DNA of 64,000 bases from Tabrizicola_A sp965284335. GTDB taxonomy: Bacteria > Pseudomonadota > Alphaproteobacteria > Rhodobacterales > Rhodobacteraceae. The first letter of the stretch is position 1. Every line of letters begins with the position of its first letter. Shown here piece after piece: positions 8,830-17,485 of this stretch. The position numbers and the translations under genes were made by a program. Location of the stretch: assembly GCF_965284335.1 (NCBI RefSeq), contig NZ_OZ260076.1; one strand, given 5' to 3'. Under the pieces are notes generated by a model that saw nothing but the letters and a program-made list of their open reading frames with translations, did no database searches and was not told where the DNA came from.

Positions 8830-9899
8830 TTACTGCGCCAGCCACGCCTGGAAGCGCTCGTTCAGTTCGGCATCCCGGTCAACCCAGAAGTCCGACGAGG
8901 TTTCCAGAGCATTGGTCATGTTCTCCGGAGCGGTCGGCAGATGGGGGGCCATTTCGGTCTTGCCATCCTTGAAGATGATCGGCTCGAGCATCGACGACTT
9001 GCGCGCCGGACCGTAGGAGATCTGCTGAGCGGATGCGCGCAGGCCTTCGGTCGAGGTTGCGAAAGCGATGAATTCCATCGCGTCAGCCATGTTCGGGGCA
9101 CCCTTCGGCACGACGAACATTTCGTTCTCGTAAAGCTGACCATCCCAAACGATCTGGAAGGGCTTGCTCTCATTCAGGGCGGCCGCGAAGATACGGCCGT
9201 TATAGGCGGTGGTCATCACAACTTCGCCGTCAGCCAAAAGCTGGGGCGCTTGCGAACCGGCTTCCCACCAGACCACGTTCGACTTGATGGTGTCGAGCTT
9301 GGCGAAGGCACGGTCCACACCCTCGGGGGTGTTCAGGATGCCGTAGACTTCCGAGGCCGGAACGCCATCGCCCATCAGAGCGAATTCCAAAACGGCCTTT
9401 GCGCCCTTGCGCAGACCGCGCTTGCCGGGGAACTTTTCCAGATCGAAGAAGTCGGCAGCGGTGGTCGGGCCTTCGGGGAACACGGTGGTGTCATAAGCGA
9501 AAACGGTCGACCAGATGTCGGTCGAGACGCCACATTCGGTGACAGCGCCGGGCAGGAAGTCGTCGGCAGCCGGGGTGCCATCAGCACCGGCGGGCAGCGT
9601 GGCGATGTCGATCGGCTCCAGCACGCCTTCGTCGCACAGACGGATCGCGTCGGCATATTCCAGCGAGGCCACGTCAACGGTGACGTTGCCAGCCTCGACC
9701 ATCGCCTTGATCGGCGCGGCGGGGTTGTCTCGCTGTCGACCATGATGGTCGGCTTGCCAGTGGCGGCGACGAAGGGCTTTACGAAAGCCTCAGTCTGAGC
9801 TTCGCCGTAAGCGCCGCCCCAAGACATGACCGTGATATCGGCATGGGCAGCAAAGCCCAAGGTCGACAGCGCGGTGGTCAAAGCAAGAATTTTCTTCAT
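8830..9899 (-). pseudogene. Polyamine-type ABC substrate-binding protein, frameshifted
   Basis: Periplasmic solute-binding protein of the PotD/PotF type, split into two frames. The N-terminal frame begins MKKILALTTALSTLGFAAHA (signal peptide) then DITVMSWGGAYGEAQTEAF, and is correct to about IMVDS. It then turns to Arg/Ser-rich nonsense. The second frame resumes as PAAPIKAMVEAGNVTVDVAS and is normal to the end. The span of 1070 bases is 3x356+2, as expected for a two-base insertion. Removing one TC from the TCTC at 9728-9731 restores VDSDNPAAPIKAMVEAG, a typical family sequence. Either the gene is broken or this is an assembly error. Both flanking transporter genes are intact. Confidence 0.85.
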
Positions 9900-9968
9900 T
9901 GTTTGCTCCCAGTTGGATTGCAGATTGTTTACCGCCCCTCTGCAGAACGGGCGGCGGCCTTTTCGGCC

Positions 9969-11066
9969 TTACATCGGATCGAGCGCGCGGGCATCTTGCG
10001 GATGCCAGCCCACTTTGATCTTCTGTCCCGGGCTGAGGCGGGTCTGCCCCAGCGTATTTCGCATCTTCATGACAAAGTCATCCGACCCTGCCACGCGCAG
10101 AACAACGCGCAGAATGTCGCCCATGTAAATGATTTCCAACACTTCGGCGTCGATCATATGGGCGCCCGGCGGCATCATCTCGGGCTTGAATTCCACCCGT
10201 TCGGGGCGGATGGACACCAGCGTCTTGCCGCCCTTTTCCTTGGCATTCACGGCGGTGGCGTCGATCAATTCGCCCGTGGTCAGACGCACCAGAGCCTTGT
10301 CGCCGTTCAGCTCTTCGATGGTGCCCAACAGCTTGTTATTCTCGCCGATGAACTGGGCGACAAAGCTGTTTTCGGGGCGTTCATAAAGATCGGCGGGCGG
10401 GGCAAGCTGCTGGATGCGGCCATCGTTGAACACAGCCACGCGGTCGGACATGGTCAAGGCTTCGCCCTGATCATGGGTCACATAGACCACGGTGATACCC
10501 AAATTCTCATGCAGGTGCTTGATTTCAAACTGCATATGTTCGCGCAGCTGCTTGTCCAAGGCCCCAAGGGGTTCGTCCATCAGCACAAGCTTGGGGTCAA
10601 ACACCAAGGCGCGCGCCAGTGCGATACGCTGTTGCTGGCCCCCCGAAAGCTGGGCCGGGCGACGGTTGGCAAAGGCCCCCATCTGCACCATATCCAGCGC
10701 GCGCTTGATCTTGGTCTCGCGCTCGTCCTTGCCGATGCCGCGCACTTCCAGCGGGAAAGACAGGTTTTCGCCCACGGTCATATGCGGGAAGAGTGCATAG
10801 TTTTGAAACACCATGCCAATGCCGCGCTTGTGCGGCGGCACCTGATTGATCGGGGTCCCATCCAACCGGATTTCGCCATGCGTTGCGGTTTCAAACCCGG
10901 CCAACATCATCAGGCAAGTGGTTTTGCCACTGCCTGAGGGCCCGAGCATCGTCAGAAACTCACCCTTGCCAATGAACAGGTTCAGGTCTTTTACGACAAG
11001 GGACACCCCGTCATAGCTTTTCTGAACATGCTCAAATGCGACGAAAGCGTCGTTCTGGCTGGTCAT
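9969..11066 (-). CDS. potA: Polyamine-type ABC transporter ATP-binding protein (PotA-like)
   Basis: Energises the importer. The ATG at 11066 gives MTSQNDAFVAFEHVQKSYDG, the normal N-terminus, and 365 residues; the open frame further upstream reads like intergenic sequence. Walker A is GPSGSGKTT, the signature is LSGGQQQR, and Walker B with its switch is LVLMDEPLGALD followed by VTHDQGEALTMSD. A C-terminal TOBE/OB domain (residues about 240-365) is typical of PotA. It is the first gene of the operon. About 200 bases upstream separate it from the RTX gene and should hold the operon promoter; no convincing -35/-10 pair was found. Confidence 0.92.
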   Translation of the reverse strand: MTSQNDAFVAFEHVQKSYDGVSLVVKDLNLFIGKGEFLTMLGPSGSGKTTCLMMLAGFETATHGEIRLDGTPINQVPPHKRGIGMVFQNYALFPHMTVGENLSFPLEVRGIGKDERETKIKRALDMVQMGAFANRRPAQLSGGQQQRIALARALVFDPKLVLMDEPLGALDKQLREHMQFEIKHLHENLGITVVYVTHDQGEALTMSDRVAVFNDGRIQQLAPPADLYERPENSFVAQFIGENNKLLGTIEELNGDKALVRLTTGELIDATAVNAKEKGGKTLVSIRPERVEFKPEMMPPGAHMIDAEVLEIIYMGDILRVVLRVAGSDDFVMKMRNTLGQTRLSPGQKIKVGWHPQDARALDPM

Positions 11067-11285
11067 CCCAGTCAATCTCCCCGTCTGTCCGGCAGCTAAC
11101 CTGCACTTGTCGAGATATGACTTAAGCGAATGCGAAGGTCGTTTGCAATTCACTAATCGTCGCGTTCCAGCATGCACAGCGTTTGCGGGCCAATCGGGCA
11201 TTTTGCGCCGCATTTGCCGCGTAGAACGGCATGTCGTTAACGCATCGTCAGGCAAACAGCCCGTTGGAGCGATTTGACTTTTTGG

Positions 11286-13883
11286 TCAAAGAGCTGGTGC
11301 AATCTGGTGCAGGGGCGACTGATTCCGATTCAGGCGATTCCCTGCCTTTAAATGTTTGCGCAACCATCGCGCGGCGGCGAATCCCAAAAGCGGCAAACAG
11401 CGCGGACCATAGGCTGAAATCGGGCTTTGGCCGGGCGCGGGCGAGCTATGGCGGCGCAGCACATCCAGAAGCTGCGCGCGGTCTGCGGGTAAGAAGGCGC
11501 TGAGTGACATGGGGCCGGGATACAGGCTTTCGACCGCGACGCCCTCGGCCAGAATAATGGCATGGCTGGGCAGCAAAAGGTGGTGATAGCTGACCGCGGC
11601 AATCCCGCTGGCCACGCGCGCGCCCCAGCCCAAACGTGCCAGATGCCCAGCGCGGATGAGCACGGCCCCGCTGTCTGTGCCCTGCCCCGCAATCCCCTCG
11701 ATGCGCAGCGCGTGTTGGGGCGAGACCAAAAGATCGCGCAGCGCGCCATGACGGCCCGCCTTGATGCGCACCGGCCGCAAGGCGGGGCGCAGGGCCAAAT
11801 CCGCCGCGCCAAGATGGCGCGCGCCCACCCAAAGCAAGGGCGCCTGCCCCCCATCGGCCAGACTGACCATGTCACCCGGCTGAAGGCTTTCCACCCGGCG
11901 CGGCCCCTGTGGCGTCATCACCCGGGTGCCTGCGACCAAACAGGGAACCCCCATGGCAGAGAGCATCCCCGGCGCGGCCACCAAAGCCGGATCAACCCCG
12001 GACAGGCGCAGCGTCTCGCCTTCGGGAAAGGTCAAAATGGTGCCGCCCGCACCATCGGCGGCAATAGCCACATCCCAAGAACGCACCGGGCTTGCATCGG
12101 GGTTTTGCAGATCGGACACATCCAGCCGATCCCAGGTGCGCCCCTCTGACAGCGCCATGTCAAAATCCTGGATCAGATCATCGCCGCCAGCCGCGATTAG
12201 AACAAAGCTATCGGCCCCCGCACCGCCATAGAGCGTATCATTGCCCGCCCCACCCGAAAGCCTGTCATCCCCCTCTTGGCCATAAAGCGCATCATCACCC
12301 GCCCCGCCTGACAGGCTGTCATGGTCAAACCCGCCATAAAGTTCGTCATTCCCAGAGCCGCCGATCAGCGTGTCTCGCCCGCCATCGCCCCAAAGCCACA
12401 GGCCATCGCTGTCTGCCGAGCCGTCAAGACTGTCGTTGTAATTGGTGCCGCCAACCCCTTCGACGCCGGCAAAACCCCCGCTGGCAAGCCCGCCGGCAAA
12501 GGCATAGCTGCCCGCATCCGACCCGCTGAAGGTCACGCTGACCCCATTGGTCGAGGCATAGTTGGCAAACCAGATCAGATCGGCATCGCCCGCCTCTTCG
12601 CCCAAATCGTAAAAATCGGCATTATGATCGTCGGTGATGATGCCCAGATCATTGCCTGCGCCGCCATAGATCGTGTCATTGCCTGCGCCACCAGACAGCG
12701 TGTCATGGCCCAAACCGCCATAGAGCCAATCATCGCCGCTGCCGCCGATGATGCTGTCATCGCCCGCACCGCCATAGACCGTGTCATTGCCGCCCTCTGT
12801 GCTCCAATCGCCAAAGCGGTCGTTGCCATCCCCCAGATCGGCAACATCAGCGCCATCGCCGCCGAACACCGTATCATCACCGATGCCGCCAAAGATGCTG
12901 TCGGCCTCTGTGCCGCCGTCGATAAGATCATTGCCAAAATCGCCATAGATCGTATCGGCGCCCTGCCCGCCCACGATGGTGTCATCAAAGCTTTGGGAAT
13001 AGATATTGGTTTGGTTGATGCCACCTTCATATATCGCCAGCTGCGCCCCGCTGGCGGCATCGGTCAGCATCCAGTTGTGATCGGTATAGGTGGTGCCAAT
13101 CCAGCTTTGTCCGGGGGCAAGGGTGCCATAAAACTGCGGCGTACCGCTTTGGTCGATGTAGAACAGGTTGACCGTCAGCGTCGAGGTGTTGGTGAAGGTG
13201 ACCGAGGTTTGTGGACCCGTGCTGCCCGAGGCAAAACCCGCCGGGTCAAAGGTGCGAATATCACCGCGGATCAGATCGTTGCCATCACCGCCACTCAGCA
13301 GGTCATTGCCCTGCCCCCCCTCAACCGTATCGGCCCCGATGCCGCCGTCTACCGTATCGGCCCCATCGTCACCGGTGACAAAATCATTGTCCGCGCCGCC
13401 AAACACACTGTCGTTGCCGGTGCCCCCAAGCACCGTATCGGCACCATTGCCGCCATAGGCCGTATCGTTGCCGATCCCGCCCATGACATAATCCCATTCC
13501 CCAGCGCCGCCAAAAAGCAGATCGTTGCCCTCGCCGCCAAAGACCCAATTCTGCCCATAGCCGCCGCCATAGATGGAATCATCCCCCAAGCCGCCATAAA
13601 GATCGTCATACATATCCGAGCCGCCGCTCAGATTGTCGTTGCCCGCCTCACCATAGATGATGTCATAGCCATTGCTGGCCGTGACGGTATCGGCCCCGTT
13701 TCCAGCATAGACCGTATCGGTCCCCGCGCCTGCGTTGATGCTGTCGGCACCGTCACCGCCATAGACAAGATCGGCCCCACCCCCGGCATTGATGGTGTCA
13801 TTGCCGCCATTGCCATAGATAACGTCACTGCCCGCGCTGCCGGTCAGTGAGTCATTCCCGCTTCCGCCGGTATAGGTTGCCAT
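11286..13883 (-). CDS. RTX calcium-binding repeat protein with C-terminal Hint domain
   Basis: Large acidic, probably secreted protein of 865 residues. Residues 1-210 and about 300-560 are arrays of glycine-aspartate nonapeptides (GGxGxDxx, for example GGAGNDTIYGG), which bind calcium after type I secretion. Residues about 226-287 interrupt the repeats with a VHL-beta-like segment. Residues about 646-785 form a Hint-type domain: PCLVAGTRVMT (Cys648), LQPGDMV, SPQHALR, and YHHLLLPSHAIILAEGVAVES. The basic C-terminal tail is unusual for such an acidic protein. GAGG upstream with 8-base spacing supports the ATG at 13883. No type I secretion genes are in view. It is probably a surface or matrix protein; its function is unknown. 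Confidence 0.85.
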   Translation of the reverse strand: MATYTGGSGNDSLTGSAGSDVIYGNGGNDTINAGGGADLVYGGDGADSINAGAGTDTVYAGNGADTVTASNGYDIIYGEAGNDNLSGGSDMYDDLYGGLGDDSIYGGGYGQNWVFGGEGNDLLFGGAGEWDYVMGGIGNDTAYGGNGADTVLGGTGNDSVFGGADNDFVTGDDGADTVDGGIGADTVEGGQGNDLLSGGDGNDLIRGDIRTFDPAGFASGSTGPQTSVTFTNTSTLTVNLFYIDQSGTPQFYGTLAPGQSWIGTTYTDHNWMLTDAASGAQLAIYEGGINQTNIYSQSFDDTIVGGQGADTIYGDFGNDLIDGGTEADSIFGGIGDDTVFGGDGADVADLGDGNDRFGDWSTEGGNDTVYGGAGDDSIIGGSGDDWLYGGLGHDTLSGGAGNDTIYGGAGNDLGIITDDHNADFYDLGEEAGDADLIWFANYASTNGVSVTFSGSDAGSYAFAGGLASGGFAGVEGVGGTNYNDSLDGSADSDGLWLWGDGGRDTLIGGSGNDELYGGFDHDSLSGGAGDDALYGQEGDDRLSGGAGNDTLYGGAGADSFVLIAAGGDDLIQDFDMALSEGRTWDRLDVSDLQNPDASPVRSWDVAIAADGAGGTILTFPEGETLRLSGVDPALVAAPGMLSAMGVPCLVAGTRVMTPQGPRRVESLQPGDMVSLADGGQAPLLWVGARHLGAADLALRPALRPVRIKAGRHGALRDLLVSPQHALRIEGIAGQGTDSGAVLIRAGHLARLGWGARVASGIAAVSYHHLLLPSHAIILAEGVAVESLYPGPMSLSAFLPADRAQLLDVLRRHSSPAPGQSPISAYGPRCLPLLGFAAARWLRKHLKAGNRLNRNQSPLHQIAPAL

Positions 13884-13943
13884 CGCGCGCCTCAGGTCAT
13901 GCCGCAGGCAAGCTGCGGGCGTGACATCATGGGCAAAAACGCT

Positions 13944-13958
13944 CTAACCTTTGGTTAA
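13944..13958 (-). promoter_or_regulatory. Candidate CtrA-type site upstream of the RTX gene
   Basis: The minus strand reads TTAACCAAAGGTTAG, a 7/8 match to the CtrA consensus TTAA-N7-TTAA. It is also a near-perfect palindrome (TAACC-TTT-GGTTA). It lies about 60 bases upstream of the RTX start codon. This is a consensus match only. Confidence 0.35.
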
Positions 13959-14031
13959 AGCCCTAAATTACAACAAGTTTTCGGATCTTTTCGTGTGGCC
14001 TGCACGCTGGCAGGGTTTGACCGAGGCAGAT

Positions 14032-14118
14032 TGGTGCGGATGAAAGGACTCGAACCTTCACTCCGGTTAAGGAACAGCGACCTCAACGCTGCGCGTCTAC
14101 CAATTCCGCCACATCCGC
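14032..14118 (-). tRNA. tRNA-Leu (anticodon GAG)
   Basis: The minus strand folds as a class II tRNA. The acceptor 5' strand GCGGATG starts at 14118 and its partner CATCCGC ends just before discriminator A at 14035, with an encoded CCA at 14032-14034. The anticodon stem is CAGCG/CGCTG with loop TTGAGGT, giving anticodon GAG (leucine, CUC/CUU). The long variable arm (GTTCCTTAACCGGAGTGAAG region) and the T-loop GGTTCGAGTCC are typical of tRNA-Leu. Confidence 0.97.
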
Positions 14119-14273
14119 ACTGATCTGGCCTCGGGTGGGTGGTGTTTAGCCGCAAGGTTCGGGGAAGAAAAGGGGGATTCTGCACGAAGCTTGCGCGTGC
14201 TGCGCGTTGCATTCACCGCGCGGCCGCGTCATCAGTGGGGCGCGGTGCGACGGCGGCCAAACGGGAGCGGGCG

Positions 14274-14942
14274 ATGGAACAGATCGAATGGAAAACCCTG
14301 CCGGGGCTTGCCCCCTATGCCGAAACCTTGGCCGAGATGGAGGCACGGGTGGCCGCCATCCATGCACGCACCGCCCCCGAGGCGATCTGGCTTTTGGAAC
14401 ACCCCCCCCTTTACACCGCCGGCACCAGCGCCAAGCCTGCCGATCTGGTTGATCCTGGGCGCTTTCCCGTATTCGCGGTGGGGCGCGGCGGGCAATACAC
14501 CTATCACGGGCCGGGCCAGCGGGTGATTTACACCATGCTGGATGTCAGTCGCCGCGAAAAGGATGTGCGCTGTTTCGTGCGGCATCTGGAAAACTGGGTG
14601 ATTGCCGCCTTGGCCGAATTCAATGTCAAAGGCGAGATTCGCCCCGGCCGGGTTGGGGTTTGGGTCACGCGGCCCGACAAGGCCCCCAACCCCGATGGCA
14701 GCCTGCGCGAAGACAAGATCGCCGCCATTGGCGTCAAGCTGCGCAAATGGGTCAGCTTTCACGGCATCTCGATCAACGTCGAGCCAGATCTGTCGCATTT
14801 TTCTGGCATCGTGCCCTGTGGCATCCGCGACCATGGCGTGACCAGCCTTGTCGATCTGGGCCTGCCCGTGACCATGGCCGATCTGGATGCAGCGTTAATG
14901 GCGACATTTGATCGCGCGATGCAGGGCAGTTGCCCGGTCTGA
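14274..14942 (+). CDS. lipB: Octanoyltransferase (lipoyl(octanoyl) transferase)
   Basis: Transfers octanoyl from acyl-carrier protein to lipoyl-dependent enzymes, the first step of lipoate synthesis. The ATG at 14274 has GGGAG 6 bases upstream and gives 222 residues; the longer open frame reads through the tRNA-proximal spacer. Family motifs are GRGGQYTYHGPGQ near residue 70, KIAAIGVKLRKW with the catalytic lysine, and GIVPCGIRDHGVTSL with the catalytic cysteine. A rho-independent terminator follows. Confidence 0.95.
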   Translation: MEQIEWKTLPGLAPYAETLAEMEARVAAIHARTAPEAIWLLEHPPLYTAGTSAKPADLVDPGRFPVFAVGRGGQYTYHGPGQRVIYTMLDVSRREKDVRCFVRHLENWVIAALAEFNVKGEIRPGRVGVWVTRPDKAPNPDGSLREDKIAAIGVKLRKWVSFHGISINVEPDLSHFSGIVPCGIRDHGVTSLVDLGLPVTMADLDAALMATFDRAMQGSCPV

Positions 14943-14965
14943 TCGCGCAGCTGGTCCTTGTTGCG

Positions 14966-14993
14966 CGCCCGCCTTGTCCAAGGCGGGCGTTTT
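14966..14993 (+). terminator. Rho-independent terminator after lipB
   Basis: Perfect 10-bp stem CGCCCGCCTT/AAGGCGGGCG (14966-14975 with 14980-14989) with loop GTCC and a run of four T. Confidence 0.85.
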
Positions 14994-15144
14994 GCATCGC
15001 CGGGCGGGCCTTTTGGCGCGCCAAACCACCCCCAAAACCCAAGGCAACCCAGCCTGCGACAGCGTTGCTATTGCATATCAGGCGGTCAACTTTCATGTTT
15101 ACGGCAAGGAACGCGATCCGATACCCAACCCTTACGAGGATATC

Positions 15145-15555
15145 ATGACCAAATTCACGCTTGCTGCTGGCTTTGCCGCATTGGTGCTGGCAGGCCCCGC
15201 GCTGGCGGCCGACCCCGCCGCCGGAGAGGCCGAATTCAAAAAATGCAAAGCCTGCCATGCAATTGTGGCCAGCGATGGCACCGAGGTTGTCAAGGGCGGC
15301 AAAACCGGCCCGAACCTTGGCGGCATCGTCGGGCGGCCTGTCGCTTCGGTTGCCGATTTCAACTATGGCGAATCGATTCTGGCCGTTGGCGCGGCGGGCG
15401 CTGTCTGGGATGAGGCCTCGCTGGCCGCCTATATCACCGACCCGGTGGCCTGGCTGAAGGAAAAGACCGGCGATGCCGCGGCAAAGTCGAAGATGTCTTT
15501 CAAACTGGCCAAAGGGGCCGAGGACATGGCGGCTTATCTCGCCACGATCCAGTAA
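15145..15555 (+). CDS. Class I cytochrome c (cytochrome c2/isocytochrome c2-like)
   Basis: Small soluble periplasmic electron carrier. The ATG at 15145 has GAGG 6 bases upstream and begins a clear signal peptide, cleaved near residue 21-22 (AGPALA-ADPAAGEAEF). The mature protein is about 115 residues. The haem-attachment motif is CKACH at residues 34-38, and Met117 in KSKMSFKL is the likely sixth ligand. The order haem box, GPNLGG, YxxDP-xxWL, M-ligand is that of the mitochondrial/c2 type. It lies directly upstream of ctaD, so it may donate electrons to the aa3 oxidase, but a terminator separates the two transcripts. Confidence 0.93.
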   Translation: MTKFTLAAGFAALVLAGPALAADPAAGEAEFKKCKACHAIVASDGTEVVKGGKTGPNLGGIVGRPVASVADFNYGESILAVGAAGAVWDEASLAAYITDPVAWLKEKTGDAAAKSKMSFKLAKGAEDMAAYLATIQ

Positions 15556-15600
15556 GGCACCAGCAAGACAACGGGCCGGCAATCCACCGGTTCGAGAGAT

Positions 15601-15628
15601 AAAGGCGGCCTTCGGGCCGCCTTTTGTT
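15601..15628 (+). terminator. Rho-independent terminator after cytochrome c gene
   Basis: Perfect 10-bp stem AAAGGCGGCC/GGCCGCCTTT (15601-15610 with 15615-15624) with a TTCG tetraloop and a following T-rich stretch. Confidence 0.92.
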
Positions 15629-15672
15629 TTGCCTTTGCACTGGCAAACTCCCCCAATCTGCGACATGTTTTC

Positions 15673-15686
15673 TTGATCTGGATCAA
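15673..15686 (+). promoter_or_regulatory. FNR/FnrL-type binding site upstream of ctaD
   Basis: TTGATCTGGATCAA is an exact match to the FNR consensus TTGAT-N4-ATCAA. Its centre is about 111 bases before the ctaD start codon and just after the cytochrome c terminator, so it belongs to the ctaD promoter region. Confidence 0.75.
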
Positions 15687-15790
15687 ACTCTTTGATTGCC
15701 GATCCCCTGCGCAGGGCTTAAAGACTGATCGCAATGAGGCTTGGGGGCATCGCCCCCCGGCCCAATGGGAACACAAAATGGGAGACGCCA

Positions 15791-17479
15791 ATGGCAGACG
15801 CAGCCATTCATGGCCATGACCATGAACACAAAGGGTTCTTTACCCGCTGGTTCATGTCGACAAACCACAAGGATATTGGGGTTCTCTACCTCTTTACCGG
15901 CGGTCTTGTCGGGCTGATTTCGGTCATTTTCACCATCTATATGCGGATGGAGTTGATGAACCCCGGCGTGCAATACATGTGTCAAGAAGGCGCGCGCTTC
16001 ATCGCCACCGCTGACACCTGCACGCCCAACGGGCACCTTTGGAACGTGATGATCACCTATCACGGCGTTCTGATGATGTTCTTCGTTGTGATTCCCGCGC
16101 TGTTTGGCGGTTTCGGCAACTACTTTATGCCGTTGCAGATCGGCGCGCCGGATATGGCGTTTCCGCGCCTGAACAACCTGAGCTATTGGCTTTATGTCTC
16201 GGGCGTGGCGCTGGGTGTGGCCTCGATGCTGGCACCGGGCGGCAATGGCGATCTGACCTCTGGCCTTGGGCCTGGCGCGGGCGTGGGCTGGGTGCTTTAC
16301 CCACCGCTGACCACCACCGCCGAGGGCGGCTATGCGATGGACCTTGCGATCTTTGCAGTGCACCTGTCGGGCGCCTCGTCGATCCTTGGGGCCATCAACA
16401 TCATCACCACCTTCCTGAACATGCGCGCACCGGGCATGACCTTGCACAAAGTGCCGCTGTTTGGCTGGTCGATCTTTGTCACCGCTTGGCTGATCCTGTT
16501 GTCGCTGCCGGTTCTGGCAGGCGCCATCACCATGTTGCTGACCGACCGTAACTTTGGCACCACCTTCTTCACGCCGTCGGGCGGTGGGGACCCGGTGCTT
16601 TACCAGCACATCCTGTGGTTCTTTGGCCATCCGGAAGTGTATATCATCGTGATCCCGGCCTTTGGCATCATCAGCCAAGTCATCGCGACCTTCTCGCGCA
16701 AGCCCATCTTTGGCTATTTGCCGATGGTTTATGCGATGGTGGCCATCGGTGTTCTGGGCTTTGTCGTCTGGGCGCACCACATGTACACCGCGGGCATGTC
16801 GCTGACCCAGCAGTCCTATTTCATGCTGGCCACCATGGTCATCGCGGTGCCGACCGGCATCAAGGTGTTCTCATGGATTGCCACCATGTGGGGCGGCTCG
16901 ATCACGTTTGAAACCCCGATGCTTTGGGCCTTTGGCTTCTTGTTCCTGTTCACCGTCGGTGGCGTGACCGGGATCGTGCTGTCGCAGGCCCCCGTGGACC
17001 GTGCCTATCACGACACCTATTACGTCGTGGCGCATTTCCACTATGTGATGAGCCTTGGCGCCGTGTTCGGCATCTTTGCCGGGATCTATTTCTGGATCGG
17101 CAAAATGTCGGGCCGTCAATATCCGGAATGGGCGGGCAAGCTGCACTTCTGGGCGATGTTCATCGGCTCGAACCTGACCTTCTTCCCCCAGCACTTCTTG
17201 GGCCGTCAGGGCATGCCGCGCCGTTACATCGACTATCCCGAGGCCTTTGCCTATTGGAACTGGTTCTCCTCGGTCGGTGCATTCATCTCCTTTGCCTCTT
17301 TCGTCTTCTTCATTGGCGTTGTGTTCTACACGCTTCTGTGGGGCCGCAAGGTGACCGAGAACAACTACTGGAACGAATACGCCGATACGCTGGAATGGAC
17401 CCTGCCCTGCCCGCCGCCTGAACATACGTTCGAGCAGCTGCCGAAGCGCGAAGACTGGGACAAGTCCCACGCGCATTAA
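15791..17479 (+). CDS. ctaD: Cytochrome c oxidase subunit I (aa3 type)
   Basis: Catalytic subunit of the aa3-type haem-copper oxidase, which reduces oxygen and pumps protons. The ATG at 15791 has GGGAG 6 bases upstream and gives 562 residues with twelve expected helices. Key ligands visible are His91 (MITYHGVLMMFF, haem a), the crosslinked His-Tyr loop GHPEVY (CuB), HHMYTAG (CuB), and HFHYVMS (haem a3 and haem a). A short His-rich start (HGHDHEH) precedes the first helix. The other cta subunits are not adjacent; the gene stands alone between terminators, as often in Rhodobacter and Paracoccus relatives. A perfect FNR box upstream suggests oxygen-dependent control. Confidence 0.97.
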   Translation: MADAAIHGHDHEHKGFFTRWFMSTNHKDIGVLYLFTGGLVGLISVIFTIYMRMELMNPGVQYMCQEGARFIATADTCTPNGHLWNVMITYHGVLMMFFVVIPALFGGFGNYFMPLQIGAPDMAFPRLNNLSYWLYVSGVALGVASMLAPGGNGDLTSGLGPGAGVGWVLYPPLTTTAEGGYAMDLAIFAVHLSGASSILGAINIITTFLNMRAPGMTLHKVPLFGWSIFVTAWLILLSLPVLAGAITMLLTDRNFGTTFFTPSGGGDPVLYQHILWFFGHPEVYIIVIPAFGIISQVIATFSRKPIFGYLPMVYAMVAIGVLGFVVWAHHMYTAGMSLTQQSYFMLATMVIAVPTGIKVFSWIATMWGGSITFETPMLWAFGFLFLFTVGGVTGIVLSQAPVDRAYHDTYYVVAHFHYVMSLGAVFGIFAGIYFWIGKMSGRQYPEWAGKLHFWAMFIGSNLTFFPQHFLGRQGMPRRYIDYPEAFAYWNWFSSVGAFISFASFVFFIGVVFYTLLWGRKVTENNYWNEYADTLEWTLPCPPPEHTFEQLPKREDWDKSHAH

Positions 17480-17485
17480 GGGGAT

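Noticed and set aside
11930..11950. Self-splicing intein in the RTX protein
   Set aside because: No endonuclease or C-terminal extein junction is present; the Hint block ends close to the protein end, as in Hint-only proteins.
12321..13850. A 509-codon plus-strand frame opposite the RTX repeats
   Set aside because: Its Ile/Ala/Val repetition mirrors the Gly-Asp repeat codons read backwards; the minus-strand RTX pattern is unmistakable.
15727..15766. A further copy of the dispersed repeat before ctaD (GGGGGC/GCCCCCC hairpin)
   Set aside because: Only the GC hairpin is similar; the constant part is missing.
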